DNA of 64,000 nt, taken from the NCBI RefSeq assembly GCF_009849585.1, contig NZ_VCRN01000002.1, forward strand, positions 248,001-312,000, given 5' to 3'. The notes under the pieces are model-generated. The model did not search any database. It was given only the letters and a program-made list of their open reading frames with translations, and was not told where the DNA came from. This document shows, in pieces, positions 8,291 through 17,370 of this stretch. Position 1 is the first letter of the stretch. Every line of letters starts with the position of its first letter. A program made the position numbers and the translations under genes. The stretch is from Bacillus sp. ZZV12-4809 (lineage in GTDB: Bacteria > Bacillota > Bacilli > Bacillales > Cytobacillaceae).

Positions 8291-10327
8291 ATGGAGATGA
8301 ACCAATATTTAGAGGTATTTATCGAAGAAAGCAAAGAACATTTGCAATCATGTAATGAACAGCTTCTTGAATTAGAGAAAAATCCTGATGATATAAAAAT
8401 AATTAATGAGATATTCAGGTCAGCTCATACGCTGAAAGGCATGTCTGCCACCATGGGGTATGAAGATCTGGCGAATCTGACTCATCAAATGGAAAATGTT
8501 CTTGATGCAATCAGAAATCAGAAGATTAAGGTAAATACTGAAATTCTTGATGTCGTTTTTCTTGCTGTTGATGATCTTGAAGCAATGGTCCAATCAATTG
8601 CACAAGGCGGAGACGGCAAAAGGGATGTTTCAACATCTGTTGAAAAATTAATTCTCATTGAAAAAGGGGAGAGCCCTGCACAGTCGCAAGCAAGAGCCGA
8701 AGCGGCTGCAGCTGTTGCTGAACCCGAGGTACAGGTTAAGAGTACATATGATGATTTCGAGTGGACCGTGATTCAGCAATCCAAGGAGCAGGGCTTTGAT
8801 GCCTATGAAATTTCAATAGCTTTGCGGGCAGATTGTCTGCTGAAAGCAGCCAGAGTTTATATGATTTTTGAGGTCCTTGAGAAAAGCGGAGAAGTGATCA
8901 AAGCCACTCCTTCTGTCGAGCAGCTTGAAGAAGAGCAATTTGATCAGGAATTCTCTGTAACAATTGTGACCCGGGAGCAACCAGATGTTATCCGTCAGAA
9001 ACTTTTGAAGGTTTCAGAAGTGGATAGAATAGATGTGCTTCAGGTTTCAACACGGGATTGCAGCTCAGTGGAAGCTGTGACTGATGAGGACGCTTTGCAG
9101 CCAGATGGAGATAATAAGGCAGATAGCGTTTCAGAGATGCCAAAAGAGGAAAAGAAGGCGACTGCATCAAAACAAGTCAGCAATAAAACCATTAGAGTGA
9201 ATATTGAGAGACTGGATATCCTTATGAACCTGTTTGAAGAATTGGTGATTGACAGAGGCAGACTTGAACAAATATCCAAGGAACTAAACAATCAGGAGCT
9301 TCATGAAACGGTTGAGCATATGTCAAGGATCTCAGGAGACCTGCAGAATATTATTCTGAACATGCGCATGGTGCCAATAGAAACAGTATTCAATCGTTTT
9401 CCAAGAATGGTAAGACAATTAGCAAGAGATTTAAATAAAAAGATCAATCTCGAAATCGTCGGTGCAGATACTGAACTGGACCGAACGGTTATAGATGAAA
9501 TTGGGGATCCGCTTGTTCACTTAATCCGAAATGCATTAGACCATGGTGTGGAAACACCAGAAGTCCGTAAAGCAAATGGTAAAAGTGAAGAAGGAAATGT
9601 CATTTTAAAGGCTTATCACAGCGGCAATCATGTTTTCATTGAAATTGAGGATGATGGGGCAGGCATAAACAAAGATAAGGTTATAAAGAAAGCATTAAAA
9701 AATGGCATCATTACAGAGCAAACAGCTTCAGCACTTACGGACAAGCAGGCCTATGAGCTTATTTTTGCCTCAGGATTTTCAACTGCAGATAAAATATCTG
9801 ATGTTTCCGGACGGGGTGTAGGGCTGGACGTAGTCAAGAATACAATTGAGTCATTGGGAGGATCAGTTTCTATTGATTCAAAATTTGGACAGGGTTCCAT
9901 TTTCTCCATACAGCTGCCATTAACTTTATCTATTATTTCTGTCATGCTCGTCGAAATAGAGAAGGAAAAATACGCAATTCCTCTATCTTCTATTATTGAA
10001 ACAGCCATTATCAGGAAAGACGGCGTCTTAAGTGCACATAACCAAAAGGTGATTGATTTCAGGGGCAAGGTTGTTCCGCTCCTTTCATTAAAGGAAATCT
10101 TTGATGTGCCATCAGACAATCACGAAGATGATTTCCTTTCCGTTGTCATTGTCAGAAAAGGGGAAAAGATGGCCGGGCTGGTGGTAGATTCCTTTATCGG
10201 ACAACAGGAAGTCGTCCTAAAATCACTTGGAAACTACTTAACAAGCGTGTTTGCCATTTCCGGCGCAACTATATTGGGAGATGGCCAGGTTGCCCTAATA
10301 GTGGACTGCAATGCATTAATAAAATAA
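8291..10327 (+). CDS. cheA: Chemotaxis sensor histidine kinase CheA
   Basis: CheA couples receptors to CheY and CheB by phosphotransfer. The ATG at 8291 (MEMNQYLEVFIEE) follows GAGGGGTG and gives 678 residues, matching Bacillus CheA. Domains in order: the Hpt/P1 domain with phosphorylated His at about residue 46 (FRSAHTLKGMSATMG); the P2 response-regulator docking domain (about 155-270) with an acidic linker; the P3 dimer helices (about 300-370); the P4 ATPase with N box HLIRNALDHGVE, G1 EDDGAG and G2 GRGVGLDVV; and the P5 CheW-like domain at the end. An upstream in-frame start at 8264 overlaps cheB and lacks a good ribosome site. Confidence 0.96.
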   Translation: MEMNQYLEVFIEESKEHLQSCNEQLLELEKNPDDIKIINEIFRSAHTLKGMSATMGYEDLANLTHQMENVLDAIRNQKIKVNTEILDVVFLAVDDLEAMVQSIAQGGDGKRDVSTSVEKLILIEKGESPAQSQARAEAAAAVAEPEVQVKSTYDDFEWTVIQQSKEQGFDAYEISIALRADCLLKAARVYMIFEVLEKSGEVIKATPSVEQLEEEQFDQEFSVTIVTREQPDVIRQKLLKVSEVDRIDVLQVSTRDCSSVEAVTDEDALQPDGDNKADSVSEMPKEEKKATASKQVSNKTIRVNIERLDILMNLFEELVIDRGRLEQISKELNNQELHETVEHMSRISGDLQNIILNMRMVPIETVFNRFPRMVRQLARDLNKKINLEIVGADTELDRTVIDEIGDPLVHLIRNALDHGVETPEVRKANGKSEEGNVILKAYHSGNHVFIEIEDDGAGINKDKVIKKALKNGIITEQTASALTDKQAYELIFASGFSTADKISDVSGRGVGLDVVKNTIESLGGSVSIDSKFGQGSIFSIQLPLTLSIISVMLVEIEKEKYAIPLSSIIETAIIRKDGVLSAHNQKVIDFRGKVVPLLSLKEIFDVPSDNHEDDFLSVVIVRKGEKMAGLVVDSFIGQQEVVLKSLGNYLTSVFAISGATILGDGQVALIVDCNALIK

Positions 10328-10348
10328 TAAATTTTAAAGAGGAGTGAC

Positions 10349-10825
10349 ATGATGAGTGAGACAGCAGCCGCAGATTTAAAATTGATTGTATTTCAGCTGA
10401 AGGATAAGGAATATGCGATTCCGGTTAATCAAGTGCGATCCATTGAAAAGGTTGATCATATTACCAGGGTTCCGCGAACAGCTGGTTTTGTTAAAGGAGT
10501 GATCAATTTACGGGGGGTTGTGACACCTATCATCAGTCTCAGAAGCAGATTTAATCTTGAAGAGGCTGAATATAATGAGCATTCACGAGTCATCATTGCA
10601 GTATTGAATGATATGGAAGTCGGATTAATTGTAGATTCTGCAAATGATGTGATTGATGTGGCTCCTGAATCAATTGAACCCCCTCCTGAGGTAATTGGTT
10701 CAGAAGAGGCAGATTTCATCAAGGGTGTTACAAAAATCGGGAAACGGTTATTTATACTAATAGATTTGGAAAAAATCCTGAACCCGGAAGTATTGTCTGC
10801 TCATGATGGAAAAGGATTAGCGTGA
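10349..10825 (+). CDS. cheW: Chemotaxis adaptor protein CheW
   Basis: CheW links chemoreceptors to CheA. The 158-residue product is a single CheW domain: LKLIVFQLKDKEYAIPVNQV at the start, the GVINLRGVVTPIISLR core near residues 50-66, and VGLIVDSANDVIDV later. Two adjacent ATG codons (10349 and 10352) follow GAGGAG; either is possible and they differ by one Met. The TGA stop at 10823-10825 overlaps the ATG of cheC (TGATG), so the two are probably translationally coupled. Confidence 0.96.
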   Translation: MMSETAAADLKLIVFQLKDKEYAIPVNQVRSIEKVDHITRVPRTAGFVKGVINLRGVVTPIISLRSRFNLEEAEYNEHSRVIIAVLNDMEVGLIVDSANDVIDVAPESIEPPPEVIGSEEADFIKGVTKIGKRLFILIDLEKILNPEVLSAHDGKGLA

Positions 10826-11466
10826 TGAATTTTTCAGAAAAAAATATCACCGGCATGCAGTTGGATATTTTAAAAGAAATCGGGAATATCGGTGCGGGTC
10901 ATGCGGCTACTGCATTATCAGCGCTGCTAAATAAAAAAATCGATATGTCTGTCCCGGATGTGAAAATTGTTTCTTTTGACGAAATGATCGATATGGCCGG
11001 AGGTCCGGAAAATGTTGTGGCAGGGGTGTTTCTAAGGATTGAAGGAGACGCTCCTGGCAGCATGTTTTTTGTCCTGCCGCTTGCACAGGCTGAAATTTTT
11101 ATTCGTGAATTGCCTGGAAACATTCCTTTCTGTGCAGATGAGCTGCCATATGATGAAATTACTCTATCTGCACTCCAGGAGCTTGGCAACATTTTATCAG
11201 GATCCTATTTATCTTCATTATCGGATTTTACTAAGCTATCACTCTTTCCTTCAGTGCCGATGCTTAGCATTGATATGGTGGGTGCAATTATCGGAACTGG
11301 ACTTCTGGAAATTTCGCAGGTGAGCGATTACGCCATTGTTATTGATACAGCTTTAAATGATGAACTGCAAAAAACGGATGCTGTTAATGGACATTTCTTT
11401 CTGCTTCCTGATCCGGAATCATTTAAAATAATCTTTAAGGCATTGGGAGTACCGGATTATGAATAG
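10825..11466 (+). CDS. cheC: CheY-P phosphatase / CheD-binding protein CheC
   Basis: CheC dephosphorylates CheY-P and, by binding CheD, feeds the adaptation system used by Bacillus. The 213-residue product has two copies of the phosphatase signature E-x2-N: ILKEIGNIGAGHAATALS near residue 13 and ALQELGNILSGSYLSSLS near residue 116. That is the two-site CheC layout rather than the CheX layout. The ATG at 10825 lies within the cheW stop (TGATG); a GTG three bases upstream is less likely. The end overlaps the cheD start by 8 bases. Confidence 0.94.
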   Translation: MNFSEKNITGMQLDILKEIGNIGAGHAATALSALLNKKIDMSVPDVKIVSFDEMIDMAGGPENVVAGVFLRIEGDAPGSMFFVLPLAQAEIFIRELPGNIPFCADELPYDEITLSALQELGNILSGSYLSSLSDFTKLSLFPSVPMLSIDMVGAIIGTGLLEISQVSDYAIVIDTALNDELQKTDAVNGHFFLLPDPESFKIIFKALGVPDYE

Positions 11467-11956
11467 TCTTCTGGAAATTGTAAAAGTTGGCATAGCAGAT
11501 ATGAATATAGTTAAGACTCCCGGTTTAATCAGGACGTCAGGTCTTGGTTCATGTGTCGGTGTGGTGATTTATGATCTTAGTGCAGAAATTGGCGGGCTGG
11601 TACATATAATGCTCCCGGATTCATCTTTGGCAAAGGGAGCAAGATTTAATTCAGCTAAATATGCTGATACAGCAATCCGGGACTTAGTGAGAATTATGCT
11701 GCAAAGCGGTGCCAAATCATCACGGTTAAATGCCAAGATTGCCGGCGGAGCTCAAATGTTCCAATATTCCTCCGGGAGTGATTTAATGAGGATTGGCCCA
11801 AGGAATGTTGAAGCTGTTAAAAAAGAATTATCTTCACTGAGAATTGCTATTTTAGGTGAAGATGTTGGCGGCCATAGCGGCAGAACAATAGAATTCAATC
11901 CGCAAACAGGGGAATTGATGGTTCGAACAGTTAATAAAGGCCAGGTTGTTATATAG
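11459..11956 (+). CDS. cheD: Chemoreceptor glutamine deamidase CheD
   Basis: CheD deamidates receptor glutamines and is held in balance by CheC. The 165-residue product shows the catalytic Cys in TSGLGSCVGVVIYD (Cys about residue 31) and the catalytic His in GGLVHIMLP (His about residue 48). AKIAGGAQMF and GEDVGGHSGRTIEF come later; all are family hallmarks. It overlaps cheC by 8 bases. It is the last che gene here, and a 272-base gap with hairpins and a likely promoter separates it from sigD. In B. subtilis, as I recall, cheD and sigD are close together. Confidence 0.95.
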   Translation: MNSLLEIVKVGIADMNIVKTPGLIRTSGLGSCVGVVIYDLSAEIGGLVHIMLPDSSLAKGARFNSAKYADTAIRDLVRIMLQSGAKSSRLNAKIAGGAQMFQYSSGSDLMRIGPRNVEAVKKELSSLRIAILGEDVGGHSGRTIEFNPQTGELMVRTVNKGQVVI

Positions 11957-11988
11957 GATCCTGCCTAAATCAGGAACAGTTACAAATG

Positions 11989-12062
11989 AATCAGCTTTAT
12001 ACAGAACTGCTTAAAATCATACGCTTCAGGGCAGTAATTTCCAGGCATAAAAGCTGATTTTC
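11989..12062 (+). other. Nested inverted repeats in the cheD-sigD gap
   Basis: An outer stem pairs AATCAGCTTTAT (11989-12000) with ATAAAAGCTGATT (12047-12059), with one bulge. Inside it ACTGC (12006-12010) pairs with GCAGT (12031-12035). The right arm is followed by TTTTC only, so this is a weak terminator candidate or a structured RNA or processing site rather than a textbook terminator. A small CCTG/CAGG hairpin lies just before it. Its place at the end of the fla/che genes suggests a role in lowering read-through into sigD; this is inference. Confidence 0.45.
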
Positions 12063-12177
12063 ACTCCGGCTTATTTATTGCTCTCTCCAACTATTTCCTC
12101 GAAGGCAATGCCCCTTATTTTTATGGATAAGAACTGAGCACATTGGATGAAGTTAATATTTTTTACAGGAAATATTT

Positions 12178-12186
12178 TGATATACT
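12178..12186 (+). promoter_or_regulatory. Candidate extended -10 promoter for sigD
   Basis: TG-A-TATACT (12178-12186) is an extended -10 box for a SigA promoter about 43 bases before the sigD ATG. No good -35 hexamer is seen 17 bases upstream; T-rich sequence lies there instead. It could give sigD a transcript independent of the long fla/che operon. Confidence 0.45.
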
Positions 12187-12228
12187 AACAGTGATTAATA
12201 GAAATGGAAACGTTTGAGGGGGATGACC

Positions 12229-12984
12229 ATGGCAGACACGATAACTGAAGAAAGTACATACTGGGCTAAATGGGTCGACTCTCGTGATGCTCAAGCGGGG
12301 AATTTTCTTGTAAAAAAATATTTGCCTCTTGTAAGCTATCATGTTCAGCGGATATCCGCTGCCCTTCCGAAAAATGTTTCAAGAGATGATATACGAAGTC
12401 TTGGACTAATAGGTTTATACGATGCCCTGGAAAAGTTCGAGCCTGCAAGAGATTTGAAATTTGATACGTATGCTTCCTTTCGAATAAGGGGTGCAATTTT
12501 AGATGGATTAAGAAAGGAAGACTGGCTCCCCCGAAGTACTAGGGATAAAGCGAAAAAAATTGAAGCTGCCATTGAGAAGCTGGAGCAGCGGCTGATGCGC
12601 AATGCAGCAGTGCATGAAATTGCTGAAGAAACAGGAATGCAGGAAGACGAAGTGTATTCTGTTATGAACGAACACTTTTACGCAAACATCCTTTCAATTG
12701 ATGAGCAGCCAGATTCAGAAGAAAAAGATTCGAGTTATTCAATCAAGGATGAAAAAGCAATAATTCCGGAAGAAAAGGTATTAAAGAATGAAATTTTGGA
12801 AGAAATGGCTGAAAAAATCTTACAATTGAATGAAAAAGAGCAGCTTGTACTAAGTTTATTTTACAAAGAGGAATTAACCCTTACAGAAATTGGCGAAGTA
12901 ATGGGCCTGTCAACATCCCGCATTTCCCAGATCCATTCAAAGTCAATATTTAAGCTGAGACAGCTGCTGGAAAAAGCCATATAG
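12229..12984 (+). CDS. sigD: Flagellar/motility RNA polymerase sigma factor SigD (FliA, sigma-28)
   Basis: SigD directs transcription of late flagellar, chemotaxis and autolysin genes. The ATG at 12229 (MADTITEESTYWAKW) follows GAGGGGGATG. An earlier in-frame TTG at 12214 overlaps that ribosome site and is rejected. The 251-residue product shows region 2 (DIRSLGLIGLYDALEKFEP and FDTYASFRIRGAILDGLRKE), region 3 (LEQRLMRNAAVHEIAEETG) and region 4 with its helix-turn-helix (LTLTEIGEVMGLSTSRISQIH). There is no extended region 1, as expected for this group. The next gene starts 35 bases after its stop. Confidence 0.96.
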   Translation: MADTITEESTYWAKWVDSRDAQAGNFLVKKYLPLVSYHVQRISAALPKNVSRDDIRSLGLIGLYDALEKFEPARDLKFDTYASFRIRGAILDGLRKEDWLPRSTRDKAKKIEAAIEKLEQRLMRNAAVHEIAEETGMQEDEVYSVMNEHFYANILSIDEQPDSEEKDSSYSIKDEKAIIPEEKVLKNEILEEMAEKILQLNEKEQLVLSLFYKEELTLTEIGEVMGLSTSRISQIHSKSIFKLRQLLEKAI

Positions 12985-13019
12985 TTTTGCCATTACTTTC
13001 TGCAAAGGAAGGAATCAGC

Positions 13020-14384
13020 ATGGAAAACCATTTTCAACTTTTAGTTGATGCCAGCGGTTTAACCGCATTGATACAGCCGTTAGATTTTGATGAATTGGAT
13101 GGCGCCGTCCAGCCTGAAGACTTGCATAAACTGCTTGCTGACGAAAAAATCACTTTTGGTGTGAGCGAAGAAATAATCCAGAGAATCTGCAAAGATCCGC
13201 TCTCAGTGGAATACCCCACACTAATAGCAAAGGGAATCCCTGCAGACCATGGCGGTGATGCATATCTCTTAAATGAAGTCTCTTTTGACCCGAGAACAGG
13301 GAGAAAAGGATTTAATTTTAGAGATGTTCTCCAGATTCCTTCTGTTACGCAGGGACAGCTTCTTGCATCTGTTATTCCTGCTACTCCTGGAACTTCCGGA
13401 AAAAACATTTTTGGCAAGGTGATACCCGGAAAGAATGGTAAGCCATTAAGGGTAAGGGCAGGGAAAAATGTATTTGTAAATGGAGGCAAATACTATTCGC
13501 TATTAGATGGCCAGGTCAGTTTCACCAAGAACAGCATTTCTGTGAATCCGGTGTTTGAGGTTAATGGGGACCTTGACCTGAAGACTGGGAATATAGATTT
13601 TGTCGGGAATGTTGTGATTCGTGGGAATGTTCCTGCAGGATATGAGATTAAGGCAGGGGGCGATATCATTGTTGCCGGTCTGGTTGAAGGCTCATTTCTG
13701 CAGGCAGATAATAACGTGCTTATTACTGGCGGAATTTCCGGCAGTCATAAAGGTTCAGTTATATCAGGGGGGTCTGTTCAGGCAGCCTATCTAAATCAGG
13801 CAAATGTGAAGGCAGAACAGGACGTTATAATACAAAAATCAATCCTGCACAGCCATGTTCAGGCTGGCGGAGCCATCAGGTGCAGCGGCGCATTGGTCAT
13901 TGGAGGCAAGCTTCAGGCAGGTTCTGACATTGAGATAAAAGAACTGGGCAATCACTTATTTACTAAGACAGAGCTATTTGCCGGCATGGACTCCCATTTG
14001 GATAGCGCTGAAATGAATCTATTAAATGAAACAGCGCAGCTTCAGGAAACAATCAAAAAGCTTGATAGTATTGAAGGAAGACTAACAGAAATGGCAAGGC
14101 TAACAGGAAAGCTGACAGATGAACAAAGAACCATTATTCTCAAGCAAAGGGCTACAAAAGCGCATTTGATGAATAAATTGCACAAAATAAATGAAGACTT
14201 GGCTGAATTGGAAAAAGAAAAGGAAGAAAAAATGAATGCTTCAATCCTTATTTATGGGCAGCTCTATCCCAACACTTCCATTCATTTTGGAAAGTTTTCT
14301 AAAGTGATTCGAAAAACTGTTAAATCTTTAAAGTTCCATTGTTCAAAAGGGGAAATAAGAAGTGAGCCGTTATTAAGGATGTGA
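13020..14384 (+). CDS. DUF342 / FapA-like protein
   Basis: The ATG at 13020 (MENHFQLLVDASG) follows AAGGAAGGA; the frame is open upstream to 12987 but without a ribosome site. The 454-residue product matches the DUF342/FapA architecture. It has an N-terminal alpha/beta domain (to about residue 170), then a right-handed beta-helix of short Gly/Val/Ile repeats (about 178-318, e.g. GDIIVAGLVEG and GGSVQAAYLNQANVKA). A Lys/Glu-rich coiled coil (about 330-410) and a small C-terminal beta part follow. In other bacteria FapA-type proteins are linked to flagellar assembly or polar localisation. The place next to sigD and a SwrB-like gene suggests a motility or cell-surface role; the exact function is unknown. 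Confidence 0.85.
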   Translation: MENHFQLLVDASGLTALIQPLDFDELDGAVQPEDLHKLLADEKITFGVSEEIIQRICKDPLSVEYPTLIAKGIPADHGGDAYLLNEVSFDPRTGRKGFNFRDVLQIPSVTQGQLLASVIPATPGTSGKNIFGKVIPGKNGKPLRVRAGKNVFVNGGKYYSLLDGQVSFTKNSISVNPVFEVNGDLDLKTGNIDFVGNVVIRGNVPAGYEIKAGGDIIVAGLVEGSFLQADNNVLITGGISGSHKGSVISGGSVQAAYLNQANVKAEQDVIIQKSILHSHVQAGGAIRCSGALVIGGKLQAGSDIEIKELGNHLFTKTELFAGMDSHLDSAEMNLLNETAQLQETIKKLDSIEGRLTEMARLTGKLTDEQRTIILKQRATKAHLMNKLHKINEDLAELEKEKEEKMNASILIYGQLYPNTSIHFGKFSKVIRKTVKSLKFHCSKGEIRSEPLLRM

Positions 14385-14390
14385 TCCGGG

Positions 14391-14702
14391 ATGAGTCTGA
14401 AATCATTAGAAATGCAGGTCGCACTGCCAAGAACGTTCGAAGCGGGTAAAATTCAGGAACAGCTTCAGCAGAGAGGACAGACAATCAGCGGGCTAGCTGC
14501 CGACAGTGCACAGGAAAATGCTGAAAAACAGCGGATAACTGTGATAAAACAGGAGAATAAACAAAATGTTAATCTTGGCAATGATGATAGCAGAGGACAA
14601 ACAGAGAACGAGGGAAATGATCGGAAAGAAGACCGGAAAAAAGACAGCAATGACAAACTGAACCATCCTTACAAAGGGAAGGTTATTGACTACACCGGAT
14701 AG
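14391..14702 (+). CDS. Conserved-looking hydrophilic protein, unknown function
   Basis: I do not recognise a family. The 103-residue product is very polar and has no membrane segment or Cys. It has a more ordered N terminus (MSLKSLEMQVALPRTFEAGK), a long Gln/Asn/Asp/Lys-rich middle (about residues 45-90, likely disordered) and a distinct end, HPYKGKVIDYTG. The ATG follows GATCCGGGATG, 6 bases after the DUF342 gene, and the SwrB-like gene starts 9 bases after the stop, so the three probably form one transcript. The tight packing and defined ends favour a real gene. A role beside the FapA-like and SwrB-like proteins is inference only. Confidence 0.7.
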   Translation: MSLKSLEMQVALPRTFEAGKIQEQLQQRGQTISGLAADSAQENAEKQRITVIKQENKQNVNLGNDDSRGQTENEGNDRKEDRKKDSNDKLNHPYKGKVIDYTG

Positions 14703-14711
14703 AGGGATATC

Positions 14712-15314
14712 ATGACAGCTTTTCTATTAGCGATAAGCATGCTATTAAATATTGTGGCCTTATTAGCCATTATTCTGCTCTATATGCGTCAGAACAAATT
14801 AATGGATACAGAGAAAAGACAGGAAAAAGTGCTTGTTGAAATGGAAGAGGTTATATCATCTTACCTTATACAAATGAAAGAAGAAAACGATGATTTTATT
14901 AGCAAATTTTCGAAGATCAATGAAAAAAGCGATCCTTCTGTAAATGAGAAAAGTATTCCGGTACATATGGATAGGAAAAAGGATCAGGATACAGCTAAAG
15001 CGGATGAGAAAACAATGCGGGCAGCCAGAGTGTCCATCCACCAGGCAACTAAAGCCTACAAACAGAATTCGAGGGTGCCTGAGGAAAAATTGATAGAAAA
15101 AGAAAGCTTATCATCCTTATTGGAAGAAGCTGAATCTGTCAAACCGACAGATAGCAGCCAGTCATACAAGGAAGAGATTCCTCCATCAATAAATGATCAA
15201 GTGTTAATTCTGAATAAAAAGGGAATGAGCGCGGAGGATATTGCCAAAAAACTAGGAAAAGGGAAGACGGAAGTTGAGTTATTGCTTAAATTTCGTCAAA
15301 ATCAGCAAGAATAG
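14712..15314 (+). CDS. swrB: SwrB-like membrane-anchored swarming motility protein
   Basis: SwrB in B. subtilis sits between sigD and rpsB and promotes flagellar type III export activation, raising motility gene output. This 200-residue protein has the same position and plan. There is one N-terminal membrane helix (about residues 3-25, AFLLAISMLLNIVALLAIIL), then a charged coiled-coil region (about 26-75) and a variable Lys/Glu-rich linker. The C-terminal helix-turn-helix-like segment (LILNKKGMSAEDIAKKLGKG, then TEVELLLKFRQ) is the most conserved part. It is longer than B. subtilis SwrB (167 residues as I recall). Direct function transfer is reasonable but not proven, because the middle is low-complexity. 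Confidence 0.75.
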   Translation: MTAFLLAISMLLNIVALLAIILLYMRQNKLMDTEKRQEKVLVEMEEVISSYLIQMKEENDDFISKFSKINEKSDPSVNEKSIPVHMDRKKDQDTAKADEKTMRAARVSIHQATKAYKQNSRVPEEKLIEKESLSSLLEEAESVKPTDSSQSYKEEIPPSINDQVLILNKKGMSAEDIAKKLGKGKTEVELLLKFRQNQQE

Positions 15315-15315
15315 C

Positions 15316-15344
15316 TTGATTGTGAAAAGCACTTATGCTATATT
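15316..15344 (+). promoter_or_regulatory. Probable SigA promoter of rpsB
   Basis: TTGATT (15316-15321) and TATATT (15339-15344) are separated by exactly 17 bases. This good vegetative promoter overlaps the end of the preceding stop codon region and lies about 118 bases before the rpsB ATG. It separates the ribosomal genes from the motility operon. Confidence 0.7.
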
Positions 15345-15349
15345 AACAA

Positions 15350-16163
<814 letters not shown>

Positions 16164-16224
16164 TAGAAAAGCAGAAGCGCTCTTGGGCGCTGGAGCTTTA
16201 GAGCTCTAAATTGCTTTTTCTTGA
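16164..16224. repeat. Short palindromic-family repeat after rpsB (reverse orientation)
   Basis: AGAAAAGCAGAAGCGCTC and GGGCGCTGGAGC form the minus-strand version of the GCTCCAGCGCC ... GCGCTTCTGCTTTTCT element seen elsewhere in the window. Its outer arm AGAAAAGCA also pairs with TGCTTTTTCT at 16212-16221, so the transcript could fold into one long hairpin ending in T residues and help end rpsB transcription. Confidence 0.55.
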
Positions 16225-16233
16225 TTTAAAGAA

Positions 16234-16270
16234 GGTGATAAGAGGGAGCACCCTTTATCACCTTTTTTTA
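16234..16270 (+). terminator. Intrinsic terminator between rpsB and tsf
   Basis: GGTGATAA-ga-GGG, loop AGCA, then CCC-tt-TATCACC followed by TTTTTTT. The long stem and T run make a strong terminator; read-through or a separate promoter must supply tsf. Confidence 0.88.
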
Positions 16271-16351
16271 AAGAAAAGGCAAAGTTTAGTTTTCTATACA
16301 GCAATAAATGGTAAAGATATTATTACATAACTCATTAAGGAGGATCTCATA

Positions 16352-17233
16352 ATGGCAATTACTGCTCAAATGGTTAAAGAACTACGTGAAAAAACAGGCG
16401 CAGGCATGATGGACTGCAAAAAAGCACTTCAGGAAACTGAAGGTGATATGGATAAAGCAATCGACTTCCTTCGTGAAAAAGGAATCGCTAAAGCTGCTAA
16501 AAAAGGCGACCGTATCGCTGCGGAAGGTCTTACTACTGTAAAGGTTAACGGAAATGAAGCCGTTATCCTTGAAGTAAACTCTGAAACAGATTTCGTTGCT
16601 AAAAACGAAGGATTCCAAACTCTTGTTAAAGAAATCGCTGAGCATATACTTTCAGCGAAGCCGGCTTCTGTAGAAGAAGCAGCTGGCCAGACAATGGCTA
16701 ACGGCGCTACTTTAGAATCTCACATTAACAGTGCGATTGCTAAAATCGGAGAAAAGCTTTCTCTTCGCCGATTCGAAATCAAAACAAAAACTGACAGCGA
16801 TGCATTTGGTGCATACCTTCATATGGGCGGCCGCATCGGTGTGTTAACAGTTCTTGAAGGAACAACCGACGAAAATGCAGCGAAAGATGTGGCAATGCAT
16901 ATCGCTGCCCTAAACCCTAAATATGTATCCCGTGATGAAGTATCACAGGACGAAGTAGAGCGCGAGCGCCAAGTATTGACTCAGCAAGCTCTTAATGAAG
17001 GCAAGCCAGAGAACATCGTTGCTAAGATGGTTGAAGGCCGCCTTGGCAAGTATTTCGAAGATGTTTGCGTAAACGACCAGGCTTTTGTTAAAAATCCTGA
17101 TCAAAAAGTTGGCAAATTCGTTGAATCTAAAGGCGGAAAAATCCGTGAGTTCGTTCGCTATGAAGTTGGAGAAGGCATCGAAAAGCGTGAAGACAATTTC
17201 GCTGAAGAAGTAATGAGCCAAGTTAAGAAGTAA
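16352..17233 (+). CDS. tsf: Translation elongation factor Ts
   Basis: EF-Ts exchanges GDP for GTP on EF-Tu. The 293-residue product begins [20 protein letters not shown], with the UBA-like N-terminal helices. The signature [20 protein letters not shown] follows, and the core dimer domain after it includes [14 protein letters not shown] and [14 protein letters not shown] strong AAGGAGGAT site precedes the ATG. It uses the same highly expressed codon style as rpsB. Flanking terminators on both sides suggest that it can be a single-gene transcript. Confidence 0.98.
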   Translation: MAITAQMVKELREKTGAGMMDCKKALQETEGDMDKAIDFLREKGIAKAAKKGDRIAAEGLTTVKVNGNEAVILEVNSETDFVAKNEGFQTLVKEIAEHILSAKPASVEEAAGQTMANGATLESHINSAIAKIGEKLSLRRFEIKTKTDSDAFGAYLHMGGRIGVLTVLEGTTDENAAKDVAMHIAALNPKYVSRDEVSQDEVERERQVLTQQALNEGKPENIVAKMVEGRLGKYFEDVCVNDQAFVKNPDQKVGKFVESKGGKIREFVRYEVGEGIEKREDNFAEEVMSQVKK

Positions 17234-17263
17234 TTTCGAATAGTATTAATCAGGCTATGACTC

Positions 17264-17290
17264 AGGGAACACTTTGTGTTCCCTGTTTTT
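17264..17290 (+). terminator. Intrinsic terminator after tsf
   Basis: AGGGAACAC (17264-17272), loop TTT, GTGTTCCCT (17276-17284), then GTTTTTC. A perfect 9-bp stem with a T run. Confidence 0.9.
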
Positions 17291-17323
17291 CAAGAATGAG
17301 ATGAAATTGTAAATCCAGTAATA

Positions 17324-17338
17324 GCGCTTTTAAAGCGC
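17324..17338 (+). other. Hairpin upstream of pyrH
   Basis: GCGCTTT-T-AAAGCGC forms a perfect 7-bp inverted repeat, followed after a few bases by GAGCTTTTTAT. It could be a second weak terminator or part of the pyrH leader. It lies only 32 bases before the pyrH start. Confidence 0.4.
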
Positions 17339-17370
17339 ATGAGCTTTTTATACTACATATGGAGGTTCTT

